Below are positions 8,007-16,979 of a stretch of 64,000 nt of DNA, piece by piece. Every line of letters starts with the position of its first letter. Position 1 is the first letter of the stretch. The stretch lies in the NCBI GenBank assembly GCA_019313905.1, contig JAFDAI010000009.1, positions 1-64,000 of the forward strand, written 5' to 3'. This stretch comes from Deltaproteobacteria bacterium (GTDB taxonomy: Bacteria; Desulfobacterota; Syntrophia; Syntrophales; UBA2210). The notes under the pieces are model-generated. The model searched no databases, had not been told where the DNA came from, and saw only the letters and a program-made list of their open reading frames with translations. The translations under genes and the position numbers were made by a program.

Positions 8007-9161
8007 ATGATGAAGTTAATAAAAAAACCTTTAATAACTATATCGATTCTGACTGCAATCATCTTTGTTGTAACAGCTGCTGGTGGATGTGCGAAGAGCT
8101 ATAAAAAGCCTCCAGCTTTTAGCCAGGAGCAGTATTTAATTCTTATGGACAAAGCCCTCGATGCGATTATTGAAAAGTGCCGCAAACAACCGCAACATCG
8201 GCTTATCTTCAGTGCTAACTTGTTCTTTGCCCACGAAGTTTGCATCAAAAATATGCCATTGGAAACTCTCAAAAAATATGTTGACGCATTAAAAGAAGCC
8301 GGTGTTCACCGCATTGACATCAACATGGGGCTTTTCCCATGGCTGGATAATCACCAGGAAACTATCCAAAAATACGATGCTCTTATACGTCATATTCGTC
8401 AAGCCAGGCTACAACTCGCCATCAATCCTCAGTATTCGGTGATGTATCATAAGTTTAAAGAGTTTGATGATTGGAAAACTGCGGCACTTAAAGTTTATCC
8501 TGAAATTGTCCGACGCTATCAGCCAGATATTTTTGTGGTGGTGCATGAACCCACTGTGATGAATGGACGGATGGACATTAATGTGAGCCCAAAAAAGTGG
8601 CGTGACTTCATACGGCAGGCAGCTATGGCCGTTAAAGAGGTGTCACCGGGAAGCCGATGCGGGGCAGGAATAGTAGTGGCTCTGCAGTCCGAGTGGAAAT
8701 ATTTTGATGAGTTCTTAACACTTGAGGAACTCGACATCATCACTTTTGACATCTATGCAATTAAAGGTCTTGATGCAGCAAATAAGATGATTGCTCAAGC
8801 GAAGAAACAGGGCAAGGGTGTTTATATTGAGGAGACATGGCGACCGGCGTATCATGTGCCACGGGCAGGCAAAACTGAGACGTTGGATGCCATAAGTGCC
8901 AAGGGAATTGGCAATGAAGTATTTCAAGCACTCGATGCCAAGTGGCTTGAGACGATGGCGTTTTACGCAGGTACGTGGGGTCTTGAGGCGGTAACGCCTT
9001 TCTGGACGCAAACTTTTTTTAAGTATGTTGAGGAAGGCGGCAATGCGCTGGGTCCAAATTATAACCAGCAGGTCATAGAGGCAATCAACAAAGGGGAGCG
9101 TACTAAGACATTTGAGGCTTTTAAAACAATAATTCAGCAGAAAGGGAAGATTATTGAGTGA
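8007..9161 (+). CDS. putative lipoprotein with TIM-barrel (glycoside hydrolase-like) domain
   Basis: The protein (about 384 residues) starts with a lysine-rich n-region, a hydrophobic stretch and AAGGCAKS, an acceptable though not ideal lipobox, so it is probably an exported lipoprotein. The rest alternates predicted helices and strands in TIM-barrel style, with acidic residues at expected strand ends: VVVHEPTVMNG (about residue 182), ITFDIYAI (about 245) and GVYIEETWRP (about 270). These resemble the glutamates of clan GH-A hydrolases such as GH53, but I cannot assign a family. ATG 8007 follows GGAG at correct spacing, so I prefer it to the TTG at 7992. Confidence 0.55.
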   Translation: MMKLIKKPLITISILTAIIFVVTAAGGCAKSYKKPPAFSQEQYLILMDKALDAIIEKCRKQPQHRLIFSANLFFAHEVCIKNMPLETLKKYVDALKEAGVHRIDINMGLFPWLDNHQETIQKYDALIRHIRQARLQLAINPQYSVMYHKFKEFDDWKTAALKVYPEIVRRYQPDIFVVVHEPTVMNGRMDINVSPKKWRDFIRQAAMAVKEVSPGSRCGAGIVVALQSEWKYFDEFLTLEELDIITFDIYAIKGLDAANKMIAQAKKQGKGVYIEETWRPAYHVPRAGKTETLDAISAKGIGNEVFQALDAKWLETMAFYAGTWGLEAVTPFWTQTFFKYVEEGGNALGPNYNQQVIEAINKGERTKTFEAFKTIIQQKGKIIE

Positions 9162-9206
9162 CACTCTGCCTAAATATTTAACAAATAGAATCTAAAAAGG
9201 ATTTGA

Positions 9207-9608
9207 ATGTACACGTTCCTTGATTATTTCTTCAACGTATTCCATGACAGCTTGGTTCTATTTAGTCTAACCGGTTGGGCGTGGAAAAGGACACGACGCA
9301 TACATTTGATAACTACTGGCCTGACTATCTTGTCTTGGTTCGGTTTAGGAGTATTTTGCGGTTGGGGCTACTGCCCTTCTACGGACTGGCATTGGGGGGT
9401 CAAGCGTGAACTCGGAGAGACTAACCTGCCGAATTCATACGTCAAGTACTATGTAGATAAACTAACAGGATTTACATGGGACCCTTTGGTAGTGGACACG
9501 GCAGTCTTGATTCTGGGTCTCTTGGCATTTGCTCTGTCATGTTGGCTCAACTTGCGGCACTATAATTCTCGTCGGGATGCACGGCACTATGATTCATCGT
9601 TGAGGTGA
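9207..9608 (+). CDS. DUF2784-family membrane protein
   Basis: This 133-residue protein has three or four predicted transmembrane segments and the family-like motif WGYCPSTDWHWGVKRELG (about residues 54-71), with a conserved Cys and the DWHW element typical of DUF2784 proteins. Function is unknown. It lies 45 bases after the lipoprotein gene in the same direction. DUF2784 genes often occur as single genes in mobile or cassette-like settings, which fits this mosaic area. Confidence 0.7.
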   Translation: MYTFLDYFFNVFHDSLVLFSLTGWAWKRTRRIHLITTGLTILSWFGLGVFCGWGYCPSTDWHWGVKRELGETNLPNSYVKYYVDKLTGFTWDPLVVDTAVLILGLLAFALSCWLNLRHYNSRRDARHYDSSLR

Positions 9609-9742
9609 CATCGCAAGATTTCGTATAACCGGGTGCTGTCCCTGACGGGAAAAACTATGCGGTTTTCCTTAAAAGCAGTTGCGGGTATGAAAGTTCGGTG
9701 GCCAACAGGTTAGCTCCACGTTTTATGTGAGGAGGCTAAAAT

Positions 9743-10264
9743 ATGGCATTTTTTGAAGATGTGATTCTTACAGATTCAATAGAAATCAGGACGACGCCTG
9801 ACAAGGTGTTTGGATTCCTTGCTCGTCTCGTTGATGACGAGAGCTATCGCGCCTGGCATCCTGCTGACCATGTAGCCCTTCGTTGGATAAAGGGACAACC
9901 CTGGGAAGAAGGATCTGTTGTATACGCTCAGGAATACATTCACGGTAAACTGCACAAACTGAAATTCGTTGTCACAAAGGTAGTTCCAAACAGACTAATC
10001 GAATATGTCCCCACATCCTGGCTTCTGAGGAAATACTTTCCAATGAATACTTTCATGGTGGCGCCAAACGAACAAGGGTGTGTCTTCACCGCTACAAGCA
10101 CGTTTCGGGTGGGTTGGCTCGTTAAGACCTTTGCCAAAAACAAACTTGAGAGGGGTATCTCATCCGTCAAGAAGCACATGAAGGAAGAGGGAGAAAACTT
10201 GAAAAGGATACTGGAGGCGGAAGAAAGCTCACATATCAACAGCATGGACAGCGACAAGCAATAG
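9743..10264 (+). CDS. SRPBCC (START/polyketide-cyclase-like) family protein
   Basis: This 173-residue protein fits the helix-grip SRPBCC fold: an N-terminal strand with SIEIRTTPDKVFGFL, a central run of strands ending in VFTATSTFRVG, and a long amphipathic C-terminal helix (VKKHMKEEGENLKRILEAEE). Proteins of this group bind hydrophobic ligands or act as cyclases; the ligand is unknown. GAGGAGG precedes the ATG. It is a single gene with 134 bases before it and a long non-coding stretch after it, and may belong to the mobile gene set. Confidence 0.65.
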   Translation: MAFFEDVILTDSIEIRTTPDKVFGFLARLVDDESYRAWHPADHVALRWIKGQPWEEGSVVYAQEYIHGKLHKLKFVVTKVVPNRLIEYVPTSWLLRKYFPMNTFMVAPNEQGCVFTATSTFRVGWLVKTFAKNKLERGISSVKKHMKEEGENLKRILEAEESSHINSMDSDKQ

Positions 10265-10330
10265 GCACGCGAAGGAGATCGGGGAAAAGGGTTAAATCTT
10301 GTAATAGATTTTTCAAAATGGATCTAATAA

Positions 10331-10393
10331 TTAGCCGCAGCGGATTGTAAACCGCGCCGAAATCAGCGCGTGCTCTAACCGCTTCGCTATCTG
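10331..10393 (-). pseudogene. tRNA-like remnant
   Basis: Read on the minus strand this stretch has a D-arm-like segment (TAGCGAAGCGGTTAGAGCA), then an anticodon-arm-like CGCGC / GCGCG hairpin with an eight-base loop, then GGTTTACAATCC, which resembles a T-arm with one extra base. There is no matching acceptor stem and no normal variable loop, so it cannot be a working tRNA. It may be a decayed tRNA fragment left at the edge of an inserted segment, or chance similarity. The rest of the 266-bp gap (10265-10530) shows nothing else clear. Confidence 0.3.
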
Positions 10394-10530
10394 TTTAGAA
10401 GCCGGTGAAGTTCGGTTTTATTCTTCGTTTAAATTCTTTGTTCAGTTATTCAATAATGTTTGTCGTTCATGGTGAAATCCTTTAATCTTTTTTGTTTTGT
10501 TGTTATGTTACTGGTGCTGTTACAGGGGTT

Positions 10531-11439
10531 TTATTCGTCATTACTTAAAAACCCGGGCTGCCCATACGCGGGGTTTGGGTACGAGTAAAAGCCTTGTTTT
10601 GTCTTTACCCCCAGATATCCCTTTTTGACATATTGTTCTACAAATCTTGCGTTGAACTGACCCTTCTTATCATTGAGCGCTTTGGCCCAGTAATCGGTTA
10701 TGGTCCATACCGTTTTAAGACCGACCTGGTCCATGATGCCAAATGGACCCATAGGCGTGTGCATAACTCCCATCCATGAGCGGTCTATATCCTCGATCGA
10801 TGCCACATCCTTTGAAGCAAGGGTAAGCGCTGACATGAAAAGAGTAGAGAGCATGGAGTTAAACACGTAGCCACTATTTTCCTTGTGGAGCATGATGGGA
10901 AGCTGCCCTATATTTTTTGCAAAATCATGAATTGAATTAATGGTCTCCTGAGAAGTTTCTGGATGCGGCATGATGTCCACTACATTTGAGATTCTCACAT
11001 CGTGGAAATGAAATGCCGCAAATTTTTCCGGACGACCGGTTGCCTCGGCAAACATGGAGGGAACAAGCGTGGATGTGTTGGTGGTAAAGATAGTGTGGGC
11101 AGGACAGAGTTTATCGAACTGGGCAAAAATTCTGCCCTTGAGGCCCGGATCCTCAGGGACGGATTCGCTCACAAAATCCACATCCCTGGCCGCATCAGCC
11201 GGGTTGCTTGAAAGGGTTACCCGGGTCATTATATCGTCCGCATCCTTTTGTGTGATGCGTCCGGATGACGCGAATTGCGAACCAAGCTTCTGTATCCGTT
11301 TCAACCCCCTATTGAGCATTGTCTCATCAATATCGTATATAACTACTTCATAGCCGTGCATGGCACAGGTGAATCCGATCTGCTGCCCCATAGTACCTGC
11401 GCCAATGATAAGTATACGTCGAATGTTCTCAATTTTCAT
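10531..11439 (-). CDS. 3-hydroxyacyl-CoA (3-hydroxybutyryl-CoA) dehydrogenase
   Basis: The 302-residue protein oxidises 3-hydroxyacyl-CoA to 3-oxoacyl-CoA with NAD, or runs in reverse. It shows the Rossmann motif GAGTMGQQIG (about residues 13-22), the conserved SESVPED segment (about 90), NTSTL (about 120), the catalytic-region FHFHDV (about 142) where most family members have HFFNP, and the C-terminal GPFGIMDQVGL helix. The FHFHDV variant means the substrate may differ from plain hydroxybutyryl-CoA. It is the last gene of a leftward operon after the dehydratase-like pseudogene and the SDR, 54 bases from the former. GGAGATTT precedes the ATG. Confidence 0.85.
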   Translation of the reverse strand: MKIENIRRILIIGAGTMGQQIGFTCAMHGYEVVIYDIDETMLNRGLKRIQKLGSQFASSGRITQKDADDIMTRVTLSSNPADAARDVDFVSESVPEDPGLKGRIFAQFDKLCPAHTIFTTNTSTLVPSMFAEATGRPEKFAAFHFHDVRISNVVDIMPHPETSQETINSIHDFAKNIGQLPIMLHKENSGYVFNSMLSTLFMSALTLASKDVASIEDIDRSWMGVMHTPMGPFGIMDQVGLKTVWTITDYWAKALNDKKGQFNARFVEQYVKKGYLGVKTKQGFYSYPNPAYGQPGFLSNDE

Positions 11440-11493
11440 ATTAAATCTCCTGTTTGTCCGGACATTTGCGCTTCCTTTTTTAGCCCAAGATGT

Positions 11494-12934
11494 CTACGGC
11501 TTCCTCAACATGCCCGCCTTTAATGGCTCGATACCCGCGAGAGATTTGACCAGACTCTTTCTTAATTTAATATCATATTGCGAGGTTATAGCAATTTGCT
11601 CCATGATAGGGGATCCTCCACCATGATAGTTGCCATAGTTTATTACCCCGGAAGTGCCTGAACAGGTAAAATCACTAAAGGTCATCCAGAATTTTATCTG
11701 GTCTTCTACCGGCACATTTGGATTGCGGTTTAGATATTTATCGAGCAGAGGCTTCAGCTCTGGATCAACCAGGTCTTTTTCATAGGGAAAGGTTGAAGGA
11801 AAACCGCCGGCAATATTGCACAGGATTTCCTGCTCATGAAAAACCGCCTCACCAGTCAAACACCGGCCAACATTACAATAAATCGAATTTGGGATAAAGC
11901 TTCCAGGTCCATAAGGAACATTTCCCATGCCGGGAATATATACCTCGGGTTTGCCAAGATCAGACCCGGTATAACCGGCTGCATACCCCAATTCCGACAC
12001 CATAATTATCTCCTTCAACATCTCTTTGACATGAGCGGCTTTGGGGATCCCGTTGTACTCTGCAGCCAAAGCAGCAAGCCCAACAAGCGTGTCGCCAATG
12101 CCCGGCTTGCACCCTGAGTAACTGTGGCGATGGAAAAGTGCGAAGAGCAGAGCACAGATACCCCCATGCTCATTCTCACCACACAGAAAAACCCGATCCC
12201 ATGGAACAAACACGTCATCAAAAATAAGGTATGAATCGGTATAACCGTAATCACCCCCTTTTGTTATATGCTCTCGCTTTCTGAAATTATGGATGGAGAC
12301 CACCTGTTTGACCCCATCATAATCGGCCGGAACTGCAAATGACACAGCATAGTCTTTTTCATCAGGTCCTAAAGCCCGGGTGGGAACAACTATAATCTCG
12401 TCTGCAATGGATGCCTCCGAAATATGCACTTTGCAACCCCTGACCACAATACCGTCACTTCTTTTCTCCACCACATGCAGGTACATATCAGGATCAGTCT
12501 GCTGGGCCGGTCGTTTTAACCTTTCACCTTTCATATCTGTCTGGGCACAGCATCCAACCAGATCATTTTTCTGAAAATACTCCAGCCACTTAAGAAAGTT
12601 TTTATGGTACTCTGTATTGTTGTTATTGGACTTGTCCGCCTCAAAAGATACGGCATTGACCGCGTTAATGGCATCTATACCCATACTGTTTTTTATGCAG
12701 ATCATCTACACTTTGATGTATATGAGAGAAACGGCTGATCTTTTCCCCGGTGAGGTGTGAAGTGGCAGTGCATAAATCCTCCAATTCAGGATCCTGGGCA
12801 CCATCAAAGGTTACCCCCATGACATTTAATGCCGGCATCTGCAGTTCATCATCACGATCGATCTTTTCCCCGTTATGATACAGATTCCGTTTCATCTTTC
12901 TCAAGCCTTCAATATACTGTTTTTGTGTTCTCAT
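11494..12934 (-). pseudogene. 4-hydroxybutyryl-CoA dehydratase-like flavoprotein, frameshifted with small deletion
   Basis: Two ORFs on the minus strand together span this family (AbfD/HpaB acyl-CoA-dehydrogenase-like flavoproteins). The first runs from ATG 12934, after GGAGG, to a stop near 12668 with an N-terminal domain ending IHQSVDDLHKK; the second, in another frame, continues at SMGIDAINAV and carries YHKNF, GIVVRG and the HRHSYSGCK segment, which holds the His and third Cys ligands of the [4Fe-4S] cluster in the clostridial enzyme. By comparison with the remembered clostridial protein, about 16 residues plus the frame are lost at the junction, exactly where the first two cluster cysteines should lie. 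It is therefore probably inactive, unless the break is an assembly error. Confidence 0.75.
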
Positions 12935-13036
12935 ATAATCCTCCATTCTTTGTATTTCCGGTTATCTTAAAGTTAAGCCATAGCTCTTTAAGAGCCGTGT
13001 TTTTATGTCTTTAGAAATTCCCTGTGATTATGAAAC

Positions 13037-13816
13037 TCATACAATACCATGCCCGCCATCTATATAAAGTTCTGCCCCAGTCATAAAGGCTGGACATGTT
13101 GCCAGATAAAGTGCCGTAGATTGCAACTCTTCAAGATTGCCAATACGGTTCATCGGGATGTTTCTCTTTATTACTCTCTTGCCAATATCGGATTCAAAGA
13201 AATCACGATTGAACTCTGTTAGAAAATACCCCGGACAAAGAACATTAACCTGAATGTTGTATCGCATAAGCTCCAGGGCCATCACACGGGTCAAATGAAT
13301 AACAGCCGCCTTGCCGGCACAATATCCTGACATATTAGGAGTGGCTATCTTACCGGCGAGAGATGCTATATTGATTATCTTTCCGGTTTGAGGTTTGGTC
13401 ATTTCTTTGGCCACGGCCCTTGAGACCAGAAAAGTCCCACGAAAGTCAACATTCATTAAATCGTCCAGATCCTCATCGGTCATTTCCAGTACAGGTTTCT
13501 CACTACCGGAAATGCCCGCGCTGTTGACCAGAATATCAATCTTCCCGAATTCATCCACGACTTCTTGAACAACGGCATCCACCGCCTTGGAATCGCGCAC
13601 ATCCATAGATTTACCAATGGCTCTGACCCCATATTTATCCGCGATCTTTTTGGCTGCTGTCTGACATTTCGATAAATTCCGTGCAACCAGCGCGACATCC
13701 GCTCCTGCCTCGGCATATGTCTCGGCAATCTCCAAGCCAATCCCCCTGTAACCTCCAGTAATAAGAGCGGTCTTCCTCTTCAGTGAAAACAACCTGTTAA
13801 ATAAATCCTGATCCAT
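13037..13816 (-). CDS. short-chain dehydrogenase/reductase (classical SDR)
   Basis: The protein (about 259 residues) is a classical SDR: cofactor motif TGGYRGIG near the start, NSAG (about 95), catalytic Ser in NIASLAGK (about 145) and YCAGK (about 158-162) giving the Tyr-Lys pair, then the family's C-terminal IDGG. It should oxidise or reduce an alcohol/ketone with NAD(P), probably a hydroxy-acid or its CoA ester given its neighbours. I chose ATG 13816 (a GGGAAC site lies upstream) because the longer ORF start at 13882 would overlap the sigma-54-type promoter. It is the first gene of the leftward operon. Confidence 0.85.
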   Translation of the reverse strand: MDQDLFNRLFSLKRKTALITGGYRGIGLEIAETYAEAGADVALVARNLSKCQTAAKKIADKYGVRAIGKSMDVRDSKAVDAVVQEVVDEFGKIDILVNSAGISGSEKPVLEMTDEDLDDLMNVDFRGTFLVSRAVAKEMTKPQTGKIINIASLAGKIATPNMSGYCAGKAAVIHLTRVMALELMRYNIQVNVLCPGYFLTEFNRDFFESDIGKRVIKRNIPMNRIGNLEELQSTALYLATCPAFMTGAELYIDGGHGIV

Positions 13817-13878
13817 AAAATGTTCCCTGTCCCAAAGCTTTAGCTTTTCATCATTACCATTAATAATGATAGTGTAGA

Positions 13879-13893
13879 GCATGTATTATGCCA
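13879..13893 (-). promoter_or_regulatory. sigma-54-type promoter for the SDR operon
   Basis: On the minus strand the sequence TGGCAT-AATAC-ATGC matches the -24/-12 consensus TGGCAC-N5-TTGC with correct GG-to-GC spacing and two mismatches. It would start transcription around 13868, about 50 bases before the SDR start codon. The gene for a sigma-54-dependent activator is divergent next to it, which raises the prior. Confidence 0.5.
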
Positions 13894-14060
13894 GCTCCGG
13901 GGGGATGGGTGCATGAAGTCTTAATCAAAGTTGCAATATAAATAATTTTGAATGGTTAAGTGATATACATTTTTAATATACTAATAATATAGAACGGATT
14001 AACTGGATCTCTTTTGGGAGGAATTTAATTGATGGCAATAATATGTTGCAATATGGTACA

Positions 14061-14084
14061 TAATGTGTTTCATGTTGAACATTA
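14061..14084. promoter_or_regulatory. candidate activator-binding inverted repeat
   Basis: The stretch has outer arms TAATGT / ACATTA and an inner TGTT-N8-AACA inverted repeat. It lies about 170 bp upstream of the leftward sigma-54-type promoter, a normal distance for an enhancer bound by an AcoR-type regulator, and about 40 bp before the activator's own start. This is a pattern-level guess. Confidence 0.3.
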
Positions 14085-14123
14085 ACCCATAAATGTTTGT
14101 ATAAAGAAGGAGGAGATGATTCC

Positions 14124-16091
14124 GTGGATGATTGTTCCGAAAAATTTGAGGCAACACATTCAGAATGGAAGAAGTTTCTGAGGGGTGTCCCGATTGATGA
14201 TTCTACTATTATTCCCGAAAAGATCCTGGATTCATGGCAGCGATGCAGGGAGGAAGGTGTTGATCCATACCTGAAGAAAGTCCCTGTGGTACTTGATGGA
14301 AACAGGTTAAGGAAAAGACTGGAAGATAACAAAGAATTTATTGATGCAAGTCTGCCATTTATTGAAAATCTATACACCTTTGTAAAGGGCTCTGGCTTCA
14401 CAGTCGTATTATTCGATTCTGAAGCATATATATTAAAGATTATTGGCGATAAAGATGTCAAAACAAGCGCTGAAAGGGGTAATTTAATAGTAGGCGCCTG
14501 TTGGAGTGAAGATGTCGCAGGGACAAATGGAGGGGGTACGGCTTTAGCATTGGATGAACCAATTCAGATTTTTGCAAGCGAGCACTATTGTATCACCGCT
14601 CATAAATGGACGTGTTCCGGAGCCCCTATTCATAACCATGAGGGTAAATTAATCGGTGGCATCGACATGACAGGTCCTTATCACAGGGCAAATCCTCATA
14701 CACTGGGAATGGTCGTTGCTGCCGCTTATGCTATTGAAAATTACTTGCGAGTTATAAAAAGTTTCGGTGAATGCCAAGTTGCCAATAATTTCAAAGACAC
14801 AGTGATTGAGTCTGTTACAGATGCGCTTATCACAATTAATACCAACGGGGTTATTACACTGGTGAATCAAAATGCAAAAAAGATGTTAAACCTGTCTTCC
14901 GATATGATCTTAGGAAAAAATATTGACGAGATTTGGGAGGGTAGTAAAAATAAAGACCTGTTGAGCCTGGTCAATAGCGACCAAGCTGTTATTGATGCTG
15001 AAGTAAAGATATTCCTGCAAAATAAATACAGGGAATATACAATAACCTGCAATTCAATACTTTCGCCTCAAAAAAATGTAATCGGCAAGATTATAACATT
15101 GAATGAAATAAAAAGAGCAAAGGCTTTAGTCACCCGGATGACAGGGGCAAAGGCAAATCTCCGATTCGAAAACATTATTGGTGACAATCCCAGATTTTTG
15201 AATACGGTAAAGTTGGCTAAGATAGCTTCCGAAAGTGATTCAACTGTGCTTCTTCTTGGGGAAACCGGTACAGGAAAGGATCTTTTTGCTCAGGCGATTC
15301 ATAACGAAAGTAGCCGTAAAAATGGCCCTTATGTGGCTATAAATTGTGCCGCGATACCGCGAGATCTAATCTCGAGTGAGCTTTTTGGTTATTCCGAAGG
15401 AGCATTTACGGGCTCCAAGAGAGGGGGAAATCCGGGAAAGTTCGAATTGGCTGACGGGGGAACAATATTTCTTGATGAGATAGCCGAAATGCCTTTAGAG
15501 TTGCAAACGATTCTTTTAAGAGTTATTGAGGAAAAAACAATCACTCGAATTGGGGGGAAAGAGGTAATTTCCTTAGATGTTCGCATAATAGCCGCCACAA
15601 ATAAGAATTTACGGGAAGAGGTCAAAAAGGGGAATTTCCGGGAAGATTTATACTATCGTATTAACGTTTTTACCATTGAAATGCTCCCTCTCAGGGAAAG
15701 GAAGAGTGATATTCATATCTTTCTTGACAAGTTCATTCTGGATTTAAGCAAAAGGCTAAACAAGACAATTGATAGAGTAGATGATAGAATTTTAGAAACT
15801 TTTTCGAATTATATCTGGCCTGGCAATGTAAGAGAATTACAAAACGTTATAGAAAGAATGATCAACATAGCCCCCGCAAATGAACTCACGCTGGATTTCC
15901 TTCCATCAGATATTCTTTATAGCCAACAAAACAATGGAGATGATTACGAAATAATGCCTGTGGAGGAGATGGAACGTAGAATGATATTAAAAATGTTGCG
16001 AGCTAATTTTCCAAAGAATGAGATTGCGAAAAAATTGAACATCTCTCGAAACACCCTGTACCGTAGATTAGAGAAATATGGTTTTTCGTGA
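14124..16091 (+). CDS. sigma-54-dependent transcriptional activator (AcoR-like, GAF-PAS-AAA+-Fis)
   Basis: This 655-residue regulator has an N-terminal GAF-type sensor like that of AcoR (with the SWQRC opening and the GTNGGGTALAL segment), a PAS domain (about 225-330), a sigma-54 AAA+ domain with Walker A GETGTGKD, the sigma-54 contact loop GAFTGS and the DEIAEMP Walker B region, and a Fis-type helix-turn-helix at the end (NEIAKKLNISRNTLYRRL). It should activate sigma-54 promoters in response to a small molecule, probably the substrate of the divergent operon. Start GTG 14124 is preferred because AAGGAGGA lies nine bases upstream; the TTG at 14097 precedes that site. Confidence 0.9.
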   Translation: MDDCSEKFEATHSEWKKFLRGVPIDDSTIIPEKILDSWQRCREEGVDPYLKKVPVVLDGNRLRKRLEDNKEFIDASLPFIENLYTFVKGSGFTVVLFDSEAYILKIIGDKDVKTSAERGNLIVGACWSEDVAGTNGGGTALALDEPIQIFASEHYCITAHKWTCSGAPIHNHEGKLIGGIDMTGPYHRANPHTLGMVVAAAYAIENYLRVIKSFGECQVANNFKDTVIESVTDALITINTNGVITLVNQNAKKMLNLSSDMILGKNIDEIWEGSKNKDLLSLVNSDQAVIDAEVKIFLQNKYREYTITCNSILSPQKNVIGKIITLNEIKRAKALVTRMTGAKANLRFENIIGDNPRFLNTVKLAKIASESDSTVLLLGETGTGKDLFAQAIHNESSRKNGPYVAINCAAIPRDLISSELFGYSEGAFTGSKRGGNPGKFELADGGTIFLDEIAEMPLELQTILLRVIEEKTITRIGGKEVISLDVRIIAATNKNLREEVKKGNFREDLYYRINVFTIEMLPLRERKSDIHIFLDKFILDLSKRLNKTIDRVDDRILETFSNYIWPGNVRELQNVIERMINIAPANELTLDFLPSDILYSQQNNGDDYEIMPVEEMERRMILKMLRANFPKNEIAKKLNISRNTLYRRLEKYGFS

Positions 16092-16240
16092 TTTGCTTGT
16101 TTCTCGACTCCGTTTTCTCCAATCTATTCAGGTTTCGGGATAAACCCTTTTTTAAAGGAAAAGCGTTTTTTCCTATATCTTTATAAATTTACACAATATA
16201 TTTTACACTACCCCAAAAGAGAACAATAAGGAGCTTATCT

Positions 16241-16876
16241 ATGTTTAAAAGAGTGACTGAATCCAACCAGGACGACTTCTTTTCCAGCATCGATGACGCT
16301 AGAAATTATGCTGAGAGTGCAAAGAAATCTATGATGAGATACAAAGCATTCCTGGCAAACCTTCAATCTCTTGATATCAAAGGCAAGTATCTTGAGGTTG
16401 GCGCAGGGCCTGGTATTCTGACGGTTGAAATCGCCCGAACTTATCCTGAAGTTGAGATAACTGCTTTAGAATTATTACCCGATATGGTTACAGTTGGACG
16501 AGAATATGTCGCTGAAAATAAACTGGATAATCGCATTAAATTTGTTGTCGGTGATGTCGAAGATGAACAGTTTATCCATTCATTAGGCGAATTCGATTTG
16601 GTTTATTCTACGTATTCACTTCACCATTGGACCAATCCTGATAAAGCAGCAGTTAATTTGTATAGTGCGGTTAATAGAGGTGGAATGCTGTACATATATG
16701 ACCTGAGAAGGCTTTGGTGGCTTTACTGGATTCCAATTAAGAATGGTTTTTTCAATTCAATTAGGGCATCATATTTGCCAGATGAGATAAAATTAATGCT
16801 TAGGAAATTGGGTATACAAAACACAGAAATACAGAAAGAATTTCCGTTCATGCATTCAATTTTTGTAAAAAAATAA
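16241..16876 (+). CDS. class I SAM-dependent methyltransferase
   Basis: The 211-residue protein contains the SAM-binding motif I LEVGAGPGILTVEIA (about residues 51-65), motif II acid LELLPDM (about 79), motif post-II VGDVEDE (about 103) and motif IV FDLVYSTYSLHHW (about 118-130), as in UbiE/Methyltransf_11 enzymes. The acceptor is unknown. Low GC and a free-standing position after the activator (149-bp gap) suggest an independent gene of the accessory set. AAGGAG precedes the ATG. Confidence 0.8.
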   Translation: MFKRVTESNQDDFFSSIDDARNYAESAKKSMMRYKAFLANLQSLDIKGKYLEVGAGPGILTVEIARTYPEVEITALELLPDMVTVGREYVAENKLDNRIKFVVGDVEDEQFIHSLGEFDLVYSTYSLHHWTNPDKAAVNLYSAVNRGGMLYIYDLRRLWWLYWIPIKNGFFNSIRASYLPDEIKLMLRKLGIQNTEIQKEFPFMHSIFVKK

Positions 16877-16979
16877 GTTGCTTATCAGCTAACAAGAACA
16901 TCTGTATGGGTTTTGAAAAGCTGGCGTTCCATAGCGGCAGCTGGACTTTGACGTTTGTGTGCAGAAAAATGGGTACTGT

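Larger units (their letters stand above)
13817..14123. other. divergent control region between SDR operon and sigma-54 activator
   Basis: This 307-bp A+T-rich gap separates a leftward catabolic operon from the rightward gene for an AcoR-like activator. It contains a sigma-54-type promoter facing left and an inverted repeat near the activator start, both listed separately. No ORF in it looks real. I see no strong sigma-70 promoter for the activator. Confidence 0.5.

Noticed and set aside
9609-9742. Possible attC site
   Set aside because: GTATAAC and GGTTAGC are present but the arms do not pair in attC fashion.
14032-14048. Sigma-54 promoter TGGCA...TTGC on the plus strand before the activator gene
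   Set aside because: GG-to-GC spacing is 12 instead of 10 bases.
16877-16979. Possible attC site
   Set aside because: AGCTAAC and GACGTTTG ends are present, but internal complementarity is poor.
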